49,248 nucleotides of DNA from Breznakibacter sp. (GTDB lineage Bacteria; Bacteroidota; Bacteroidia; Bacteroidales; Marinilabiliaceae): assembly GCA_018055415.1 (NCBI GenBank), contig JAGPHP010000002.1, positions 1-49,248 on the forward strand, in the 5' to 3' direction. The notes under the pieces are model-generated. The model was not told the DNA's origin. It saw only the letters and a list, made by a program, of their open reading frames with translations, and ran no database searches. Made by a program: the position numbers and the translations under genes. How positions within the stretch are numbered: the stretch's first letter is position 1; every line of letters starts with the position of its first letter. Positions 45,006 through 49,248 of this stretch are shown in pieces.

Positions 45006-45425
45006 TTAAACTTTCACTATTTGTATAAGAAGTCCAATGCGCCTTAATGTTTCGGCGAATTTCATAAAATCGATAGGTTTGGTGATGTATAAGTTACATC
45101 CATATTGGTAGCAAGCTTCCACCTCTTTAGGGTCGTCGGTTGTTGTGAGCATTATGACAGGGATGGTTTTAAGCAGATCATGGGCTTTTATTTTTTTCAA
45201 AACCTCAACGCCATCCATCTTGGGCATATTAATATCTAATAGAAGAAGAAAGTTGTTGTCTGCAAACGTCTGGTTATTAAGAAAGTTCCAAACATCAAGT
45301 CCATTTGAAAATCTGGTTATCTCATTACTGACCCCCACATCCCTAAGTCCCTCTAGAATTAAGTCGGCATGCCCATCGTCATCTTCGGCAATTAATATGG
45401 TAAGATCTTTATATTTTGTTGTCAT
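45006..45425 (-). CDS. Rcp1-type single-domain response regulator
   Basis: A 139-residue CheY-like protein with AEDDDGH, phospho-acceptor Asp64 (LLLLDINMPKMDG), Thr in MLTTTDDPKEV and Lys in YITKPIDFM; the longer loop after the Asp and the LLKTIPVIMLTTT pattern are those of the Rcp1 family, partners of phytochrome-like or PAS kinases. It has no output domain. It lies 12 bp before the hybrid gene and 17 bp after the sensor kinase gene, so it probably relays phosphate between them. Confidence 0.9.
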   Translation of the reverse strand: MTTKYKDLTILIAEDDDGHADLILEGLRDVGVSNEITRFSNGLDVWNFLNNQTFADNNFLLLLDINMPKMDGVEVLKKIKAHDLLKTIPVIMLTTTDDPKEVEACYQYGCNLYITKPIDFMKFAETLRRIGLLIQIVKV

Positions 45426-45442
45426 ATAATAAATATAGTTAA

Positions 45443-48400
45443 TTATTCTGAAAAAATAGTCTTTGGAAGTTCAATAAAAAAAGTAGATCCCTTTCCAACG
45501 GTTGATTCTACCCAAGCTTTGCCTTTATGCTTATCAACAATTCGTTTTACGAGACTTAGTCCAAGGCCTTCGCCAACAAGTTGATTATCAACTCTAAAGA
45601 ATACATCCCAAATCTTGGTTAGGTGTCTTGGTTCAATTCCGATTCCATTATCAGAGATTGCATAAATAACTTTATTATATTTTGTTTTAGCAGTGATGGT
45701 AATTTCGAGATTTCGAGATTCGTCTCTATATTTTATGGCATTGGTTAAAATATTCGAGAATAGTTGATTTAAAAGATGATAATCTCCAAAGCAATTTGGC
45801 AACTCATCTACTAAAACTTTAGCTCCAATTTCGGTTAGTTGAAAGTTTAGAGAGGCGATAATGGTATCGATTATTTGTTTCATCGAAACCTCGTTAATGG
45901 TCATTTTTAGTCGTCCTGCTCTCGAAATTTGAAGCAGTCCGTTTATCAAGGAGTCCATCTTTGTAATATTGGTAAGGATGTATTCTAGAGATTTTGGTAT
46001 AGACTCATCGGTGATTTTTGAAATTTCGTCTCTTTTGGCCGTATCTAACTCACATAAAGCAGCAATCTCTTTTATGGCCGAGGTTTGTTTTTGTAACCTG
46101 AGGCTAAATCCTTGTATGTTAACTAAAGGAGTTCTTAAGTCGTGAGAAGTGATGTATAGATAATTCTCAAGCTCTTTGTTTTTTTCAATAATGGTTTCTT
46201 GAACCAATTTAAGTGAGGTGATGTCTGTTGATATGGTTGCAAAACTATTTTTGTGTGGAGAGACAGCCGAAACCATAAAGTGTCTGTCGAGCTTTGGATC
46301 ATAGATTTGATAATCAAATGGTTCTCCAGTGATGGCAACATTTACTAGATCTTTGAAGTATGGTAAGTTGCTATTTTGGAATATCTCCGATCCTTTTCGA
46401 TTAATAACATCTTCTCTAGAGATTCCCATAATATCAGTAAATGCTTTATTGCAATCTCTTATTTGATAATCTATGGGCTCATTATTCGCATCAAATAGTA
46501 GCTCGTTAAGAAGAACCATTTCAGTCATTGAGCTAAAAAGTGTGCGTAGTTTTCTCTCACTTTCATTGAGTGCTTCGGTAGCTTTTTGGCTAACCATTTC
46601 AGCCGAGATTCGGTCCACAAAGATGTTGAAGAAGGAGGTTAAGTTGTCTGTTTCTACAATGGGTTTTGTGTTTAATCCAACCAAAATTCCAATGACATGA
46701 TCGCTTTTGTCTTTAATAGGAATGCCAACATACCCTTCAATGTCCATTATTTTAAGAAGGTCATCTTTAGGGAACTTCTCTTGCACGCTCTCGAGGAAGT
46801 GACAAATGTTGCTATCTGAGACAATTGCGCAAGGGGTGTTGCTCAAATTGTACTGCATAGCTCCCATTGGCGCTCCTAGGGCGCATCCTCCCAGCACATT
46901 TACTTCATTGGTTTTGTGTATTATTTGTCCAACAAAGACATAATCGAGATTTAGAAGAGAGGAGATGTGGCTACAAACAGCCTCGTAGAAAGGTTTTCCT
47001 GAGAGAGATGCATAATTTGTAGCTAAACTCTTTAATGCAATTTCAGCTTTTTTCCGTTGTGTAATATTTGTGATGATACCATTGTAAATAACCTCCTCTT
47101 TTTCAATTTTAGGATGCGATACAATTTGTATCCAAACAGTTCCGTTAGTTGTAACGATGCGGCCTTCAAAATTCAATTCGCTCCTTTCTAAAATAGTTTT
47201 CTCGCTCGATTTTATATAGGCTTCTTTGTCGTCGGGATGTAATAATTGAGTAAAAACTTCGTCAAAATTAAAGATGTCGATTTTAATACCAATGACCTCT
47301 TCAATTTTTGGACTTATATAGTAATATCCCTTTGTTTTATCGTCACGTACGAAGAGTTGGAAAATAATTCCTGGAACATTGGCGGCCATCTCCATAAAAC
47401 GTGACTCACTTTCTCGAATAATCTCTTCGGCCAATTTCCTGTCTGTAATATCTTCAATAACACCATCGTAGGCGATTAGGTTTTGTTCTGAGTCGTATTT
47501 GAAGATGATAGAATTACTAATCCAACGAATTTGTCCGTTTTTGCATTTTATTCGATGTTCAAAAGGAGATATTAATTTGCCTTGTATGGCTTTAAGCGTT
47601 TTTTCAATTACGTTATCTCTATCCTGTTCTACAACCATTTCAAACCAAAGATTTGGATTTGAAACAAACTCTTCAGGAGTATAACCAGTGATGGCAAGGC
47701 ATGTTTCATTGTGCTTTGTTTCAATGGGTTTCCCATTTTGAATTGTCACGGTATAAACATAATCTGTTACTCCTGCTAGAATACGCTTGTATCTATCTTC
47801 GCTTTCAATAAGTCTGTTTTCGGCATTTTTACGCTCGGTAATATTCGTGATGATGCCATTGTACCTTGTTTCATCTTCAAAGAGAGATGGTCGAGAGTTT
47901 ACTTCAACCCATTGCACTCCTCTAGGGGTTAGAACACGACCTTCAAAATGAAATGTTGCCTGACGAAGGTAAGCGTCGCTCATCTCAAACACAAATCGTT
48001 CTCTATCATCAGGATGAATAATTTGTTCAAGATTCATCTCGGTCCAATGACTTACATTGTTTTGTAGAGCGAGAATCTCTTCTGCTTTTGGGCTGATATA
48101 ATGAAATCCACGAACACCGCTATGTGTAATGTAATATTGATAGATAATGCCCGGAGAGTTCATGACCATGTCGGAGAACATGTCGTTACTATCTTTCAGG
48201 CGTTTTTCAGCTTCAACGCGGGCTGTGATATCTCTTAGTGAGGAGTGTATTTCGCATCGATTATTTGAATTAGGGATCTCAACAATTTTATTGAAGACTT
48301 CAAACCAGCGATAGATCTCATTTTGACTCTCTAATCGAATATTAAAGGATGATGATTCTTGAGCCGTTTTTGGCCAGAATGCATGTTTCGAATCGCTTGG

Positions 48401-49248
48401 ATGAATTAATTCATAAATTGATTTTCCGATCAGATCATCAGGTTGGTATCCCAAAAGCGTTTTGCATGCTGGGGAGACATATAAAAGAGTGTTATCTAAA
48501 GATTGTCTAAGAATGATGTCGGAGGAGTTTTCGGCTAAGAGGCGGAACATGATCTCACTTTTTAGAAGCTCCTCTTTTGCGAAAAATTCAAGCGAGCTGT
48601 AGTGAAATATCGCACGAGAAACAATAATACCACTCAGTAAAATAAGAAGAAACGAGAGTACGATTAATGGATTTTGAAGTGGATTAAAGTCTTGAAATAG
48701 CGCAATGTCGAGGCCAACAAAAATGAGCCAAATTGTAATGGCAACGATGTTCGTATAGAGCAATATTTTTTGATTTTGCTTGTATGCTCTTATTTCTTTC
48801 AGTCCAAGGAGTTTTCTGATAATAGGAACTTTTAAGGAGGTTTCGGCAATAATTGTTAGAAAAATGATGGTGATAACATCTTTAAAAAGAATAGAGTTAA
48901 TTACCTCTTGTGGAAATATGTTTATGGTTTGTGATGTCCAGAAGGCTGGGTTTAATTTGAGCAGAAGGTTTAAAAATAATTTCTCTTGAATGAGAATGGT
49001 TATTGATGAGATTGCGATGGAGTAGATGAGTCGCCTAACAAGTGAAGATTCTATTTTAGTGGCTTTAGGATGATAGAGGAGGCCAACATTATAGAATATT
49101 GCCGTGTACATGAGAGCGTTTCCAATATTGGCATATCCATCTTCTGGCCATAAAAGAAAAGGGGACAGGGCTGCACCCGAGAGGGAGCAAATAATGGCAT
49201 ACCTCCATCCAAAGCCAATACTTAAAATCATTGGAAGAAGTAGTGACC
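45443..49248 (-). CDS. Multi-PAS/GAF membrane sensor histidine kinase, 5' end beyond the window
   Basis: At least 1267 residues are visible; the frame is open past the ATG at 49231 to the window edge (SLLLPMILS...), so the start is outside. An N-terminal multi-helix membrane domain (first about 210 residues; MASE-like, not named with confidence) is followed by four PAS domains with PAC ends (GIITNITERK, YDGVIEDITDRK, GIITNITQRK), a GAF domain (about 735-890), a fifth PAS, HisKA (ITSHDLRTPLVNIQGF) and HATPase (DNGIG, GEGLGLSLVKR). It is likely the main sensor of the operon; the signals are unknown. Confidence 0.88.
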   Translation of the reverse strand, partial: SLLLPMILSIGFGWRYAIICSLSGAALSPFLLWPEDGYANIGNALMYTAIFYNVGLLYHPKATKIESSLVRRLIYSIAISSITILIQEKLFLNLLLKLNPAFWTSQTINIFPQEVINSILFKDVITIIFLTIIAETSLKVPIIRKLLGLKEIRAYKQNQKILLYTNIVAITIWLIFVGLDIALFQDFNPLQNPLIVLSFLLILLSGIIVSRAIFHYSSLEFFAKEELLKSEIMFRLLAENSSDIILRQSLDNTLLYVSPACKTLLGYQPDDLIGKSIYELIHPSDSKHAFWPKTAQESSSFNIRLESQNEIYRWFEVFNKIVEIPNSNNRCEIHSSLRDITARVEAEKRLKDSNDMFSDMVMNSPGIIYQYYITHSGVRGFHYISPKAEEILALQNNVSHWTEMNLEQIIHPDDRERFVFEMSDAYLRQATFHFEGRVLTPRGVQWVEVNSRPSLFEDETRYNGIITNITERKNAENRLIESEDRYKRILAGVTDYVYTVTIQNGKPIETKHNETCLAITGYTPEEFVSNPNLWFEMVVEQDRDNVIEKTLKAIQGKLISPFEHRIKCKNGQIRWISNSIIFKYDSEQNLIAYDGVIEDITDRKLAEEIIRESESRFMEMAANVPGIIFQLFVRDDKTKGYYYISPKIEEVIGIKIDIFNFDEVFTQLLHPDDKEAYIKSSEKTILERSELNFEGRIVTTNGTVWIQIVSHPKIEKEEVIYNGIITNITQRKKAEIALKSLATNYASLSGKPFYEAVCSHISSLLNLDYVFVGQIIHKTNEVNVLGGCALGAPMGAMQYNLSNTPCAIVSDSNICHFLESVQEKFPKDDLLKIMDIEGYVGIPIKDKSDHVIGILVGLNTKPIVETDNLTSFFNIFVDRISAEMVSQKATEALNESERKLRTLFSSMTEMVLLNELLFDANNEPIDYQIRDCNKAFTDIMGISREDVINRKGSEIFQNSNLPYFKDLVNVAITGEPFDYQIYDPKLDRHFMVSAVSPHKNSFATISTDITSLKLVQETIIEKNKELENYLYITSHDLRTPLVNIQGFSLRLQKQTSAIKEIAALCELDTAKRDEISKITDESIPKSLEYILTNITKMDSLINGLLQISRAGRLKMTINEVSMKQIIDTIIASLNFQLTEIGAKVLVDELPNCFGDYHLLNQLFSNILTNAIKYRDESRNLEITITAKTKYNKVIYAISDNGIGIEPRHLTKIWDVFFRVDNQLVGEGLGLSLVKRIVDKHKGKAWVESTVGKGSTFFIELPKTIFSE

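Overview
The window is AT-rich chromosomal DNA of a Bacteroidota bacterium, most likely of the Bacteroidales/Marinilabiliales side. The evidence is a complete porP-gldK-gldL-gldM-gldN (porPKLMN) type IX secretion cluster, an S46 dipeptidyl peptidase, Bacteroidota-specific families (DUF4270, DUF4954, HU-CCDC81/SPOR protein, viroplasmin-type RNase H) and promoters of the Bacteroides type (TTTG / TAnnTTTG). I saw no phage, insertion sequence, CRISPR array, tRNA or rRNA. Most genes are housekeeping.

Layout. 1-3.2 kb: the 5' part of a periplasmic beta-propeller sensor, then two paralogous GH16 glucanase-like lipoproteins with a duplicated upstream control region; this is a small glycan-use locus. 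3.2-8.5 kb: DEAD-box RNA helicase, DUF2442, a 35-residue basic peptide with its own promoter and terminator, a zinc-ribbon/short-chain-dehydrogenase fusion, and gyrB. 8.7-12.1 kb: an operon of S46 peptidase, MarC-family membrane protein and RNase H. 12.3-16.8 kb: manA, then penicillin-binding protein 1A, frr and ppnP. 16.9-26.5 kb: topA, an arginase-fold protein without metal ligands, porP and gldKLMN, closed by a perfect 50-bp palindromic terminator. 26.5-32.3 kb: manC, an MlaE/MlaF lipid ABC pair, radA, the heptose-phosphate adenylyltransferase gene, panD and panC. 32.5-38.7 kb: a half-size glycogen-synthase-like protein, a DUF4270 lipoprotein, a DUF4954 beta-helix protein and glmS. 38.7-43.1 kb: galE, an HU-like/SPOR protein, a NUDIX hydrolase that overlaps pyrE at their start codons, an SRPBCC protein and a group III truncated haemoglobin. 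43.1-49.2 kb: a signalling operon of a multi-PAS sensor kinase (cut by the window edge), a CheY-like regulator and a receiver-PAS-kinase-receiver hybrid.

Working together: manA, manC, galE, hldE-type and glmS supply activated sugars for envelope polysaccharide; PBP1A builds peptidoglycan; MlaEF moves phospholipid; GldKLMN with PorP exports and anchors surface proteins. The cell-envelope theme is therefore strong.

The most interesting observations are: (i) several proteins that keep an enzyme fold but have lost catalytic residues (arginase-fold protein beside the secretion genes, half glycogen synthase, SDR without its tyrosine, receiver domain with Asp to Asn); (ii) paired direct repeats with 11-bp period upstream of both GH16 genes; (iii) divergent NUDIX/pyrE genes whose start codons overlap, with a -7 box placing the pyrE transcript start at or next to the ATG; (iv) the 35-residue basic peptide; and (v) terminators built over stop codons. 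All functional names come from recognising family motifs by eye; no database search was run.
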